64,000 bases of DNA from Glandiceps talaboti (GCF_964340395.1 NC_135569.1:7415040-7479039), one strand, 5' to 3'. Numbered from the stretch's first letter, positions 52,701-61,992 are shown. Made by a program: numbers and translations. Notes: generated by a model from the letters alone, not told the origin.

Positions 52701-55485
52701 TGATTCAATATCACACAAGACTAAAAAAAACCCCCTAAACTTTGTTGTTTTGTTTTGTTTTGCAATGAACCTCGGTAATTTCTCTTAAAGTATGCGTTGA
52801 TATACAAATATGTCCATTAATCCTTAGAACGTACGGTCACAATAAAAACAATTCGCCGCCTAAACAGTGTCTTATTGCTCAGCCGGTAACAAGACATTCT
52901 TGTTGACGCGTTTTCACTTTAGGTACGTAAACAACAAAAATTAAAGAATATAAAGTAATTTACCCTTGCATCGGATGCACTGCAACCCCTCGAGGCTTGT
53001 CTAAACCTGTGTAAATCACAGTATTTACATTAGCTCCGTCGTAGTCTGAAACCATTATCCAATTATACGACGCATCAGTCCAGTACAATTTCTTGTTGAT
53101 CCAGTCAACCGTTATACCTTCAACGCCATTAGATATCTCATCAAATATAGGATCAACATTTCCAGTAGTGAACGACGCTTTGTAAATAATTTTGTGTCGA
53201 GGGTCGGTCCAGAAAACCAATCTTTCTGTGTAGTCGTAACTGATCCCAGCTTTTACGGACAAGTAATTTGAAAGCATGACGTCTGTCGGGACATTACCTT
53301 GTTCTGTTGCAGCGTAAATAGCTTCACCATCTCCGGTGATACGTATGATTCCCGACCAGGTCGTTAACGAATTCAGCCCTGTCCACAGTAAGAACGGCCC
53401 TGTTTCTGCAGACATCCCTTAAGAGCAACAACATAGAAAAGAAGTTGAGAGATAATGACATGAAAGAGTTGAAGAAACATTGGAGATTACCCTGAAAATA
53501 TTATTTGAAACCAAATCAGTAGAACAACCACAAAAATTTCGAAAACAGAATATCAAAAATGATTATTTAATGTTAAATTGTGATTATTCAAAATCATTGG
53601 AGATTCACTATACGTATTACCACTGTGAATACTTTGATGTCAAACAGTTGTAGATGTCCCAAGAAGTTACTTCATCGGACAGTATTTTTATCGTTTCTAT
53701 GATTTCAGAGAAATTGTTGTCATCTCTTGTAACTGATAGGGATTTATTTGAATTCCCGGGCATAGATGTAAGAGGGTAAAGTACTTGTTTTGTTACAGAA
53801 ATTGTAACTATGTATTACTGGTAATGTTTATAAAATGATGGTTGTTTTTCTAATTATACAAACGCAATGACATTTCTTAAATACTTGTAGTTAGTGTTCG
53901 CTGTTATGTCATTCAGCTAATCCCACTGGTTAGGTTTAGGTCATTGAGTTATTACACGTGGTAGTTGTATAACACATTCACTCATGACATGTAGATATTT
54001 AGATTGCGACTCGTTACTGATTATTTCTCACCAAAAAAAACTATTTACAACATTGAATAGGAAACATGAATAACAAATGAGCCTATTGTTGTTGCATTGC
54101 CAATAGAAGGGGAAATCCCTCTCAAATTCCTTTGTATAGATAAACTGGGTCTGATGCAAATAAATGACCACGGCGACCACGCGCGTACGGTGTGCAATGA
54201 TCAGGTGGTCGGTTCGAGGATGTTACAAAGACCTTGTTAATGTTACTGAGTATCAGTATTAGTGGTAAAATGTATTTTTTTTAAAACTAGTTAGCCAGGA
54301 AACAACGAAAGCTAATTTTCACCAGAGTCCTGTACCCTAGCTGTTACAACTTACTTATCAATGAAAACAAGAAAACAAAAAATAAACAATGAGGCAACAA
54401 AGCTATATTTAATGCTATAGCAATTATGATCCATGCATGAACTGCGACAGCAAACTTGCAAGCTAGTGGAAACTGCACGATGCCGAGTAATGACAACACC
54501 ACGATAACAATTCGTATACATTGTACTACGGCCTTTGATTCAACAGAACGCAACCTTTTTTATATCGCAAACAATAGGGAGTAACGATATATTACATAAC
54601 GCAGGTCGTGTACGAATAAAAGGAGTGTATGAAGAGCAATTTCGAAGGAAAGACGGTATTTTGAATTTCCAAACCAAATATGTAAGAAGAAATCGGTGAA
54701 CTGGAAGTTAATATACACATCGTCTTTCATCGTCGGCATGGTGATGATTACTGACATAATAACACTTTCCTAATTTTCCACATTAAACTTTACACCGTGG
54801 TAATTTCAAAATTATTCCAAAGTTCTGACATCAAAGTGATTACTGTATTGGCAGCAATGTACCACGGATGTTAATCCTAAAGCTAGGGACGGTATCTAAG
54901 ACGTAAATATAATGTAAACTGAAATTACGAGTGTAAAACTTTCATACGCATGGATTTGACAGTGATTGCGTAACAGCTCAAGTTGGCTGCCATGTTGAGC
55001 TTTCCAACTAAAACATGGTGGGTGTTGTTGCAATAACATTTAGTACGGATATGGAGTCTCATCATCGTCAAAGCTGCTTGTAGAAGCAAGAAACCCACAC
55101 AGAATCATGACTTGTATTGGTAGACGAACACTTAGGTGTTAGAACGTTAGCGTGGCATATAGTAGACCCTATTTTGTAGGGCGTGTTGTTGTTTTGGGCA
55201 AGAATTGAAAACTGTCAACAATCCATAACTTTATCTGTTTATGTACTTTTTTGAATACCGGTGCTAGGAGGTGGAACATTTATAAGTCTGTGATTGAATC
55301 TATTATGTGGATTTTGTTTTCAGTAAAATGTGACAAGAAAGAAAGATAGAAAGATTTACCGCGACACTGTAATTGGACGTGGTAACAGTGCATTAATCAG
55401 AGGAACACTGGTCCAGGATCGGATACTTACCCTGTATGTAGAACGCCAGTAGAAAAATGACTAGGACGTCTAGTTGAGGTTCCAT
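37698..55485 (-). CDS. LRP-like single-pass receptor: three YWTD propellers, two EGFs, sushi, Tyr-rich tail (19 exons)
   Basis: Nineteen exons with GT-AG borders join in one frame to 3642 nt, about 1213 aa. Domains by rough residue: signal peptide 1-19; propeller 1 at 22-312 (FWTD, YWTD, YWCD, YWVD); EGF 314-353; propeller 2 at 354-619 (YWTN, FWAE, YWAD, YWTG); EGF 620-654; six-Cys sushi 656-712; propeller 3 at 714-985 (YWTD twice, YWSD, FWCD, YWTQ); Thr/Ser-rich stalk 988-1073, probably O-glycosylated; transmembrane helix 1074-1099; basic stop-transfer WRRKAARR; tail to 1213. YWTD propeller plus EGF pairs in LDLR, LRP and LRP5/6 bind ligands or release them at endosomal pH. LDLa repeats and NPxY are absent here, so it is not a plain LDLR or LRP1 orthologue. 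The tail suggests endocytic and phosphotyrosine signalling (inference). I give no gene symbol because the module order matches no vertebrate LRP that I know. The gene model is strong; the ligand is unknown. Confidence 0.93.
38309..38552 (-). mobile_element. TA-flanked MITE, copy 3, inside receptor intron 18
   Basis: Inverted relative to copies 1 and 2, with near-perfect termini GGGAACTTGCAA and TTGCAAGTTCCC, and TA on both sides (38307-38308, 38553-38554). It sits between the transmembrane and tail exons of the receptor gene. Confidence 0.87.
39073..39409 (-). CDS. Receptor exon 18: Ser/Thr stalk and transmembrane helix
   Basis: About 86 residues rich in Thr, Ser and Pro (for example [17 protein letters not shown]) form a mucin-like stalk. 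Then comes a hydrophobic helix with a GGGTGGG half and a VIVIIIII half, ending CCW. Basic residues RRKAARR follow from exon 19. Acceptor ATTTTGTAG, donor TGCTG|GTGAGT in phase 2. Confidence 0.9.
39795..40103. mobile_element. Foldback MITE in receptor intron 17
   Basis: Left end GGGGACACCACTCCAG(A)AAATA pairs with the right end TATTTCCTGGAGCGGTGTTCC. Internal landmarks: CTTAGGAGTCATGAATATTC and ATTATGAAATGACTCTCCAG. A diverged copy lies at 17.31-17.70 kb in the opposite orientation. Confidence 0.68.
40776..41054 (-). CDS. Receptor exon 17: last two blades of propeller 3
   Basis: Encodes [20 protein letters not shown] and [20 protein letters not shown], ending [10 protein letters not shown], the usual closing strand. 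Acceptor CTGTTAACAG, donor CAACAG|GTATTT. Phase 1-1. No EGF follows this propeller; the next exon goes straight into the stalk. Confidence 0.91.
41670..41797 (-). CDS. Receptor exon 16: YWTD blade, propeller 3
   Basis: Encodes [20 protein letters not shown] and [11 protein letters not shown]. The YWSDWG plus RANLDG pattern is the classic LDLR-family repeat. Phase 2 in, phase 1 out. Acceptor TTTTATACAG, donor ATTG|GTGAGT. Confidence 0.92.
41941..42103 (-). CDS. Receptor exon 15: YWTD blade, propeller 3
   Basis: Encodes [32 protein letters not shown] and [11 protein letters not shown], the best-matching YWTD repeat in the protein. Acceptor TTCATTTCAG, donor GAGGG|GTAAGT. Phase 1 in, phase 2 out. 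Confidence 0.93.
42425..42676 (-). CDS. Receptor exon 14: start of YWTD propeller 3
   Basis: Encodes [32 protein letters not shown] and [12 protein letters not shown], a first strand and one full LY repeat. Acceptor TTGTTTTCAG, donor GACG|GTAAGG. Phase 1-1. Confidence 0.92.
42776..42808 (+). repeat. (CA)n microsatellite with CG run, receptor intron 13
   Basis: GCGCGCGCG followed by about 13 CA units, about 100 bp upstream of the acceptor of exon 14. Confidence 0.9.
43413..43589 (-). CDS. Receptor exon 13: six-cysteine sushi/CCP module
   Basis: Encodes [40 protein letters not shown] and a final Cys. The CxxNGxW core and Cys spacing fit a sushi/CCP module; the extra Cys pair resembles the six-Cys sushi of selectins (family knowledge). 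Symmetric phase 1-1. It is an unusual neighbour for YWTD propellers. Acceptor TTTTTTTCAG, donor TTAG|GTAGG. Confidence 0.88.
44262..44475 (+). repeat. 59-60 bp tandem repeat, about 3.5 copies, receptor intron 12
   Basis: TATTCCCCGAGGAACATTCT plus ATCTTAATGTCAAAATGATTG and GGAGGTGTAATGAAAAA repeats at 44271, 44331, 44391 and 44450. Confidence 0.9.
44800..44904 (-). CDS. Receptor exon 12: EGF-like module 2
   Basis: Six cysteines: [19 protein letters not shown], then [12 protein letters not shown]. This is a compact EGF in the position expected after propeller 2. Symmetric phase 1-1 exon. Acceptor ATAACACAAG, donor CACCTG|GTGAGT. Confidence 0.9.
45659..45797 (-). CDS. Receptor exon 11: closing blade of propeller 2
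   Basis: Encodes [17 protein letters not shown] and ends DKSRQVLTP before a split Gly. Phase 0 in, phase 1 out, mirroring exon 5. Acceptor CATAATTCACAG, donor CACCTG|GTAAAC. No long ORF marks this exon, but frame and motif support it. Confidence 0.88.
46498..46612 (-). CDS. Receptor exon 10: YWTD blade, propeller 2
   Basis: Encodes [20 protein letters not shown] and ends [10 protein letters not shown]. Phase 2 in, phase 0 out, the same phase change as exon 4 at the equivalent place in propeller 1. Donor TTTCAG|GTAAAAT. Confidence 0.9.
47547..47681 (-). CDS. Receptor exon 9: YWTD blade, propeller 2
   Basis: Encodes [20 protein letters not shown] and ends [11 protein letters not shown], a blade with a FWAE version of the motif. 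Phase 2 in and out. Acceptor CTTCAATATAG, donor AACAG|GTATGT. Confidence 0.91.
48112..48259 (-). CDS. Receptor exon 8: YWTD blade, propeller 2
   Basis: Encodes [17 protein letters not shown] and ends [13 protein letters not shown], a textbook LY repeat. Acceptor TTCCATTTCAG, donor CAGAA|GTAAGT. Phase 1 in, phase 2 out. Confidence 0.92.
48986..49246 (-). CDS. Receptor exon 7: start of YWTD propeller 2
   Basis: Acceptor TTATTCCTAG. Encodes a first strand [15 protein letters not shown] and the [16 protein letters not shown] blade. The motif is degenerate (LYFYD). The donor TATG|GTGGGT gives phase 1 and joins in frame to GLAIDW in exon 8; the alternative donor four bases on does not keep the frame. 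Confidence 0.9.
49360..49479 (-). CDS. Receptor exon 6: EGF-like module 1
   Basis: Six cysteines in EGF spacing: [19 protein letters not shown], then [13 protein letters not shown] and a final Cys. It matches the EGF repeat that caps YWTD propellers in LDLR-family proteins. Symmetric phase 1-1 exon. Acceptor CCTTTTAG, donor GTAG|GTATGT. Confidence 0.93.
   Translation of the reverse strand, partial: ATVPVTTGDVIIYVSEIQVVTNVFVNMAMFSHKMKAIVP
49595..49833 (+). repeat. Compound (TCTG), (CACT), (GT), (TATG) array in receptor intron 5
   Basis: Blocks of GTCT, CACT, GTCT, GT and TATG fill most of the 392-bp intron between the last blade of propeller 1 and the EGF exon. The array ends about 40 bp from the donor of exon 5. 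Confidence 0.93.
49872..50025 (-). CDS. Receptor exon 5: last blade of propeller 1
   Basis: Acceptor CCTTTACAG. Encodes [18 protein letters not shown] and ends with QQAAQLQ before a split Gly. It starts in phase 0 and ends in phase 1, the phase required by the EGF exon that follows. The YWTD motif is degenerate here (YFFVGD), as is common in the closing blade. Confidence 0.88.
50727..50853 (-). CDS. Receptor exon 4: YWTD blade, propeller 1
   Basis: Acceptor TCTGTTCATAG. Encodes [18 protein letters not shown] and ends FPFDITLDQ. The donor CAG|GTAAGG leaves the exon in phase 0. The open frame continues as an ORF upstream of the acceptor; that part is intron. Confidence 0.9.
51005..51290 (+). 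mobile_element. SINE, partial copy in receptor intron 3
   Basis: CACACTGAGTCCCCACATG, GCTATGTTGCCGGGC, GTTCCACAGCAGCGTGATA and the tail TATTCGTCTGCAT ... GCAATTCACAGTAC align in order with the copy at 51.75-52.16 kb; ACATAGTCCCAAACCTAG matches the 8.7-kb copy. A GGAT-rich simple stretch sits inside it. Confidence 0.65.
51750..52165 (+). mobile_element. tRNA-like SINE, longest copy, receptor intron 3
   Basis: Starts near GGTCATGGGTTCGAATCTCA, a good polymerase III B box (GGTTCGAATC at 51764). The body follows (CGGAGCCTGCAGGTGCTATG, AGTTCCACAGCAACGTGATG) and the tail TATTCGTCTGCATAAAAAAG. I see no convincing A box, so it may be 5'-truncated. Antisense to the receptor gene. Confidence 0.62.
52290..52439 (-). 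CDS. Receptor exon 3: YWTD blade, propeller 1
   Basis: Acceptor CCCATTTTCAG. Encodes [20 protein letters not shown] and ends [13 protein letters not shown], a complete LY repeat with the NGLTIDY blade closure. It starts and ends in phase 2. Donor AACAG|GTAGGTG. Confidence 0.92.
52964..53417 (-). CDS. Receptor exon 2: first blades of YWTD propeller 1
   Basis: Encodes LLWTGLNSL near its start, then FWTDPRH and [10 protein letters not shown] motifs and the blade ending [11 protein letters not shown]. These are classic LY/YWTD repeat signatures. Two in-frame acceptors are possible: TTAAG at 53418 (used here) and GCAG at 53406, which would remove four residues. The donor is CAAGG|GTAAAT and the exon ends in phase 2. 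Confidence 0.92.
53418..55430 (-). other. Receptor intron 1
   Basis: About 2 kb. I see no exon, recognisable mobile element or long repeat. A B-box-like GGTTCGAGG near 54,210 has no matching A box at tRNA spacing and is not called. Confidence 0.6.
55431..55485 (-). CDS. Receptor exon 1: start codon and signal peptide
   Basis: ATG at 55485 reading down, [18 protein letters not shown] then the first base of a Gly codon. It is a short N-terminus followed by a hydrophobic core, typical of a signal peptide. The donor is G|GTAAGTATCC, a near-perfect consensus. The intron is phase 1. The first intron is about 2 kb. Confidence 0.88.
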
Positions 55486-55727
55486 GCTTTGAGGGGTTAA
55501 AGTGTTTTAAAAGCTGCAAAACTGTCTTGATGTGACGATGAACTTCGTGCTTCTCATTTCGGTAAAACAATTACGAGTACTTCCTGGTACACGGAAGTAA
55601 ACACCACCGACACTTTAACCTTGACAAAACTAATTTACATACTGTGGAAGTAACAATAGATGGTTGTCCAAACTACTCTGTGGCAATTAGTAAAAACCTA
55701 CCGCATGAATTGTGAAACACAGCAAAC

Positions 55728-56254
55728 TGACCACTTTCCGTGTTATTTTTGTATCATATGAAGAATTATTACAACGAAAATCATACACCCTGAAACAAAA
55801 CATCGCCTGGCTCGACAAAAATCTCAATAACATTGCTACAGTCTTTTGTCTGGCTAGACAATATATATCTTTGATGTTGTAACTCTTCTCGTCTGGCTTC
55901 ACACACAAATCTAATGTTTCCACACGTATTATCGTCTGGTATGAAGAGAACTGGATTACAAATGTTACATTTTAGTCAATTGACTCTAAAAAAAAAAAGG
56001 ACGCGCCAACTTTATGTTTACCAGGCACGTCTAAATTTAATCTCCTAAGATTATGGTAGCTCACGCAAAGAAAGTGTAACAATATCGGTAAAGATGTTTG
56101 TCATGCCAGACGAAAAGCAGTTGGTAAGATTTTTGTCTAGCCAGACGATACAATGTAGCTATGTTAATTAGATATGCAACTTTTTGTTTCAGGGTTTAGG
56201 ATATTCGTTTTAACAATTCTTCTTGTGAAACAAAAACAGCACAGAAAGTGGTCA
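55728..56254. mobile_element. Foldback element between the two divergent genes
   Basis: Left arm TGACCACTTTCCGTGTTATT ... CACCCTGAAACAAAA (to about 55800) is inverted at 56176-56254 (TTTTTGTTTCAGGGT ... ACAGAAAGTGGTCA). The inside carries several copies of CGTCTGGCT or its inverse AGCCAGACG, and AATGTAGC words shared with the elements at 34.4-35.0 and 63.7-63.95 kb. Confidence 0.72.
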
Positions 56255-56300
56255 AATATAACCCAAATTTATTTTACTTTTTTAATATGAATAGGGAAGA

Positions 56301-56599
<299 letters not shown>

Positions 56600-56769
56600 G
56601 AAGTTGGATAGCGCCAAAATCCAATACAATGTAATGTTCTATGGCGCTGAACGTAATGTTCTATGGCTACAATAGTAGATCATTGTAAAAAGTGAGAGAA
56701 ATCTCTTGCAAACAGAGGTGTCTTAATGTTTTATCATTATCAATCCTAAATGAATACCCATGTCTCATC

Positions 56770-57160
56770 CATATGACCATGTTGATGTTATGGTACTACC
56801 TATCTTTATAGACATATGACCATGTTGAGGTTATGGTACTACCTATCTGTATAGACACATGACCATGTTGATGTTATGTTACTACCTATCTTTATAGACA
56901 TATGACCATGTTGAGGTTATGGTACTACCTATCTTTATAGACATATGACAATGTTGAGGTTATGGTACTACCTATCTTTATAGACATATGACCATGTTGA
57001 GGTTATGGTACTACCTATCTTTATAGACACATGACCATGTTGAGGTTATGGTACTACCTATCTTTATAGACATATGACAATGTTGAGGTTATGGTACTAC
57101 CTATCTTTATAGACATATGACAATGTTGAGGTTATGGTACTACCTATCTGTATAGACATC
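56770..57160 (+). repeat. 43-bp minisatellite, nine copies
   Basis: The unit is close to CATATGACCATGTTGAGGTT plus ATGGTACTACCTATCTTTATAGA. Nine copies with few changes (ACCATG/ACAATG, CATATG/CACATG). It lies between the two divergent first exons. Confidence 0.93.
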
Positions 57161-58010
57161 AAAGACTATGAACTATGTTATTGAAGACCTACATCGTCAA
57201 CATCTATTGTTTTCAAGCTTACAACGTTGGTGAATTTGAACAGAATTGCCCTACGGCCAAAGAGTATGCTTCTTTCGTTTTGTAACACACCATGCATATG
57301 GATATAAAATACGCGTGTTTAGGTCAAGCAACAATACATTTTATTTTAACCTTTACCGTTAAACTTTAACTGCAAGATTGTCTTGTTTTGTAAGTGCAAC
57401 ACAGATAGCCCTATAATTGTACACACACTGAAAATATGACATCGACATGAACGCAGGGGTCTAGCGTGTTGTCATGAGTTTATTTAAGGTAACATGCCCA
57501 TTGTTATGTGAACCAAATGTTGAAATGTTAACATAAGAGTGATATAACACCAAATAAAATACAAATAAAAAATGTTTAAAACGATATTCTAAACATTGGC
57601 ATCGGTGCTCTTTTCATATGATTTCATTGTCAGCGCATGCTCTGTAATCCATGCATCTGTTAGTACGTTACACACAAGTGGTGTACGTGATTATGTATCA
57701 TCTAACATTATGAATTACCTTTTAGCTCAATTTGTTATTGAGTTTTTTTAGATGACAAAATATTATCTTAACAATAGCTTTAGGTAGGTATTGTTGACCT
57801 TTACGTGCGCGACGGCACATTTGCGTGTCATTTCATTAGCCCTCTCATTTTTCACTAACACAATAAACAAAGTAAAAAGCAACAAACCATGGCATTGCAT
57901 AATACGGTCGTTCACAACAACGACTGGTGTGGGGTTAAAGGGGCAATGCTGAACAATATATCATGGTATTATTGTCACATACTCATGCAAATTAACTTTA
58001 CCTTCCATTG

Positions 58011-58079
58011 CGTACGTTTTTTTTTCAACTCAAGTGTGTTGTTGTTCTTCCAGGTGGGAGGAAGTGTGTGTCATTACAA
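58011..58079 (+). repeat. Partial duplicate of the signal-peptide exon
   Basis: TTTTTCAACTCAAGTGTGTTG, then TTGTTCTTCCAGGTGGG, resembles the sequence at 58158-58214 (TTTCAACTGAAATACGTTG ... CTGTTCTTCCACGTATCAGG) with a short deletion. It would read FQLKCVVVLPGG against FQLKYVVIVLLFFHVSG. It looks like a decayed local copy of the exon. Confidence 0.4.
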
Positions 58080-58154
58080 ACGCAAATTAACCAATTGACT
58101 AAACGGACACCGTGTAATGTTGAGAAAACTTATTTTGGACAAGAAGTGACAGAT

Positions 58155-58209
58155 ATGGCATTTCAACTGAAATACGTTGTGATTGTGCTGCTGTTCTTCC
58201 ACGTATCAG
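58155..58209 (+). CDS. Candidate signal-peptide exon of a divergent gene
   Basis: ATG GCA TTT ... encodes MAFQLKYVVIVLLFFHVS plus the first base of the next codon, followed by a strong donor CAG|GTAGGTAC. The peptide is a clear signal sequence: short polar start, about 11 hydrophobic residues, small residues at the end. Length (55 nt) and end phase (1) equal those of receptor exon 1 on the opposite strand, 2.67 kb away. A phase-compatible acceptor lies at 63113. I do not recognise the gene. It could be a paralogous start or an unrelated secreted protein. Confidence 0.45.
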
Positions 58210-58329
58210 GTAGGTACATCCTCGCCCGAATCAATGCCAAAATATATGAACATGTACACAGTGTGGTAATAGGAAGAAATGTTCGATTTACCTATAATAT
58301 ACAGAGAATGCGAACGAGGAGAGGTGAGG

Positions 58330-61300
58330 TGAGATAGCGTAATAGTAGAACTGACCAGCGACTTCAATCAAAAATGGCATAAAATGTACGTCAAACTGCA
58401 AACATTAGTGTTGTCATCGTCATCAACGCAGGTGGAACCACATACAGATAGGAACCTTGTCTGTGGCGGTGGTCGAACTTATGATTCGCTGTGAGACATT
58501 AATTGACATGATGGGACTTCCTTTCAGAAACTTTTACAAATTGTATTCATTGGTCAATACAATTGTTCTCATATCGTCAGAAATAAATTAGGATGTGCGA
58601 AAAATATTTTTTTTTTACAGAAATAGGTAAGGAAATTCGAAGGTGCAAAAAAATATGTGTGTGTGCTAGTAACAAACATAACTTCATAAGCTAGACAAAC
58701 GTGTATCTAAATACGGCGCTGTTTTATGTGTTGTAACTCTCACTTTGTTGATAGTCATTAAATGGAGTAACATCTAGATAGTAATTACATATCCCGCCAT
58801 AATTACCAGTCGTTCTTTGCGAATATGAAAATTTGGAACCTGTGCGCAAATTTGTTTGTTGATTTTTGGTATTTGATAGAGATGACGACATGACATTCGG
58901 AAAAGAAAAAATAGAGAAAAGTTTTGGATAAGTATACATAGGCTGTTGTCGTTTTTTATACGGTAATGACTAACATAATCTATTATTCTGTCTACGATAC
59001 CAAACTTCGAAAACCGACTTTACAGTGTCGAATTATCAATACAAAGGGGTGTTTTCTTGTTGATTTTAATATCCCTACCCTCATAGCATGGCTGTCATTA
59101 TTGTTCAATTGTGTATGTTCTTACCCGTTTCCTGGTGTACGTTTACGTCACATATATTGTTATGGCAGACTAATGTCTAGCTCTATTCACCTCCATTCCA
59201 AACTATCTCATTAATATTCAAAATGGACACAAATGCTAGTGAACACTGAGGATAAAGGCTCTTTGTAAATTGTCGACCCTATTGTGGCATTGTTCATGTA
59301 CCACTATAGCCATCGATTCGGTGATTGTGTCGAGATAAAAAAATGACATCCAACGTATATTAAATAGGCAAATGGTAAACAAAATGTTGGGTTCACTAAA
59401 TAAATTAATGCTGCATTTGTTATTACTTAGTTAAAGTTAGGGTAATTTATTTCAGTTCTCGAGGTCAGGGGTTAAAACAGTCTAAAAGACAGTTCCTTTG
59501 TGTCATAGTTTCAGGTGAGCTCAAGAAATATAACCACCGAACAATAACGACAACAGCATTGTCTGCGCTCTGTGCTCGTTTCGAACAGAGCGCATATTTT
59601 GAAATCGCAATATCGCAAGCTGAGAGTTACGACCGTAAACCACAAATGAGCAACATAGAGCTTGAAGCAAAGAAAGAATGCAATCTCTTCGACGTCTTCT
59701 TTTAGGAAGTGATTTTTCATGGCAAGACAAACGTATCGAATTTCATTATTTTCGTTTTTTCTATCGATAACTCAATCATACTACCTATGGTTTTCAGAGA
59801 AGACAGAAACATTCGCATGAATTTGTGACCATTTTCGACGTAGCAAACCCTGATTGTGTAATTGTTATTTCTACGCCCACGTTTATGCTTTGTCTGTGTA
59901 TATTCTCGACAAAAGCAGAAGAAATATTTCCCAAGGTGTTTTTTTTGTGTCTAAAAATTTCGGTTTCCTTGTGATTCAGAATTACAATGTACATAATGAG
60001 TGAGTAAGTAAGTAATTTGTAAGTAATTTGTTTATTATAGTGACATGATGTATTAAATTACATCTCTTTATATAATTAGTACATCTCGTAAGAAAGTGAA
60101 TTTGAAACCTCCAAGCCCAATGGACTTATGTCACTTTGAAACGCCGGTGAACTTACAGAAAAAAACAGAATGTTAAATAAAATAAATGCAAAATAACAAG
60201 TCAAAGCTTAAACAAATAAATCACACATAACTAAATATAACTAATACAAATATACATTCTATAGGTCAAATAATTTGTTTGAAAGGGTCTGTATGTGACG
60301 AGATTGACGAGAGCGTGCAGCTTTACGAGTGTCACAGCTTTCGACCCAAATCAAATTGACTTGTCATATCAATCTTCAATGTGTTGAACCCTATGATAGA
60401 CAAGATCCTTGACCTATTATAGACACAAAGTCATGCTATGACTATCACTCCCCCAATGAGACACACCGACCTCTCCACACACCACAACTAACAGTTGATT
60501 CACTGCACGGTTGTCAGAAGTTATATTTCACTGATATGATATGGTCATCCAGTGCAACAGTGACAATGGTTGGCCGCTGTTGCGATTGAATAAATTATAA
60601 ACGATACTGGTGGCAGCAATGGAATGTAGAAATACAAAAAATACTGCTACGTTCATTGATACAGCTAGGCGAAATACAAAATGACCCTCCCCTGATTCCA
60701 TTTTCTAAAATGTGGCCATACTAAGGGAACCGATTTGTGAAAAATGACCCCAATCCACCATTCCCTTGTTCGTCCCAACCTGTAACTTCTGAAGGCTCTC
60801 TAAATGTATTTAGTAATTATAGAACGACAAAGTATCGCTCTCTCACCTGCGCAAGTCATATGCATGGTCTACACTGCACATGACTTTCCGATCTCGGTGT
60901 ATGCACCAATTCCATAATTTCACGCTCATTTGATACCTCTTTACAATTTGAGATATACACTTTAAGGTACGGTATTTGAAATATGTCTCATCTAGCATAC
61001 AATTATAGTGACAAAAACGACCTTACTTCGACAAGGCAGAGTTCAATGAAAGCGATTTCAAGTGTCTTTAACAATGTATCGAAGTAGCGCACTAGTGATC
61101 GATGGGGTTTTTATCTTCAGGTTGTTAAAAGTGGATACAGTTTGATTTTATGTTATCTGAATTCCTTTAAACATCAGGGACCCTAGAAGTTATTTACACC
61201 AATTCTTTACCACACAACCTCTGTAAAATATAGTTCTATAAAATATGAAAATCTGGCTTACATTATGCGGTACAGGGACAGAAAACTATTACATATGTAT

Positions 61301-61430
61301 ATTATAACAGCTAACTCTCATAAGAGTACACGTATGATGTTAATTGGTCCGTCACTGGTAAATTCTGTAAACATTTACCTTCTAGCTTATAGTAAGACAT
61401 AATTATGGTAAACCAAAAGCGAGAAAGTCT
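58330..61430. other. Putative first intron of the divergent plus-strand gene
   Basis: No exon with a phase-1 acceptor and a long frame was seen before 63.1 kb. The sequence is AT-rich and holds no large repeat until the monomers at 61.44 kb. Confidence 0.4.
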
Positions 61431-61439
61431 TATAGAATT

Positions 61440-61830
61440 TGAAGAATACTTTAGGATTTTTAAGATACTGCCCAATTACCAAATACAATTAATACGTAAA
61501 TAACTCAATGACCTTGACCAAGTTATCCAGAATATCTGGGACATGTGTGTTTTGTTATCGTCGATGCATGTAGCACATTAAATGAAATTTACATGAAGTT
61601 TGCAATCATGATATATTGCCTAATTATTCTGACCAAACTGAAACTCATTAATTATGCAAATAGCTTATTAGAACGAAATGGTACATAACAAGCTTTACAC
61701 TACATGGATCGATACTTTGGTATTGTGTACAGAATTATATGGAATTTGAAGCTGGCATTTGCATAATTTTATAGTCTAATTACTGAAAATCGGTAAGTAT
61801 GTAAATGAACCATTAATATTCATAGTATAT
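61440..61830 (+). repeat. Relative of the internal monomers of the 31-kb element
   Basis: About 2.5 diverged monomers with CTAATTATTC, CATTAATTATGCAAATAG, ACAAGCTTTACAC, GAATTATATGGAATTTGAAG and TCTAATTACTGAAAAT, matching the 31.1-31.7 kb monomer in order. The CTCCCGTAAGGG ends are not seen. Confidence 0.6.
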
Positions 61831-61834
61831 TTAT

Positions 61835-61992
61835 ATATAATCCCATGGAATCAATGTTAGTTTTACGTCATAATGCTCCGAGTATGATTCCGCGGACTAA
61901 TACAAATTCGAGCCGGTAGGCGAGGAGCATTATGACGGAGTCATACGAGGAGCATTATGACGTAAAACTAACATTGATTTCATGGAATTATA
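61835..61992. repeat. Snapback palindrome with CRE-like words
   Basis: Left arm TTAGTTTTACGTCATAATGC (61857-61876) and right arm GCATTATGACGTAAAACTAA are perfect inverse complements, and pairing extends outwards through TCCATGGAAT-like sequence with few mismatches (about 40 bp per arm). The loop holds a direct repeat CGAGGAGCATTATGACG (61921 and 61946). Each arm contains TTACGTCA. Confidence 0.8.

Noticed and set aside
54180-54240. tRNA-like GGTTCGAGG box in receptor intron 1
   Set aside because: No cloverleaf can be drawn and no SINE tail follows.
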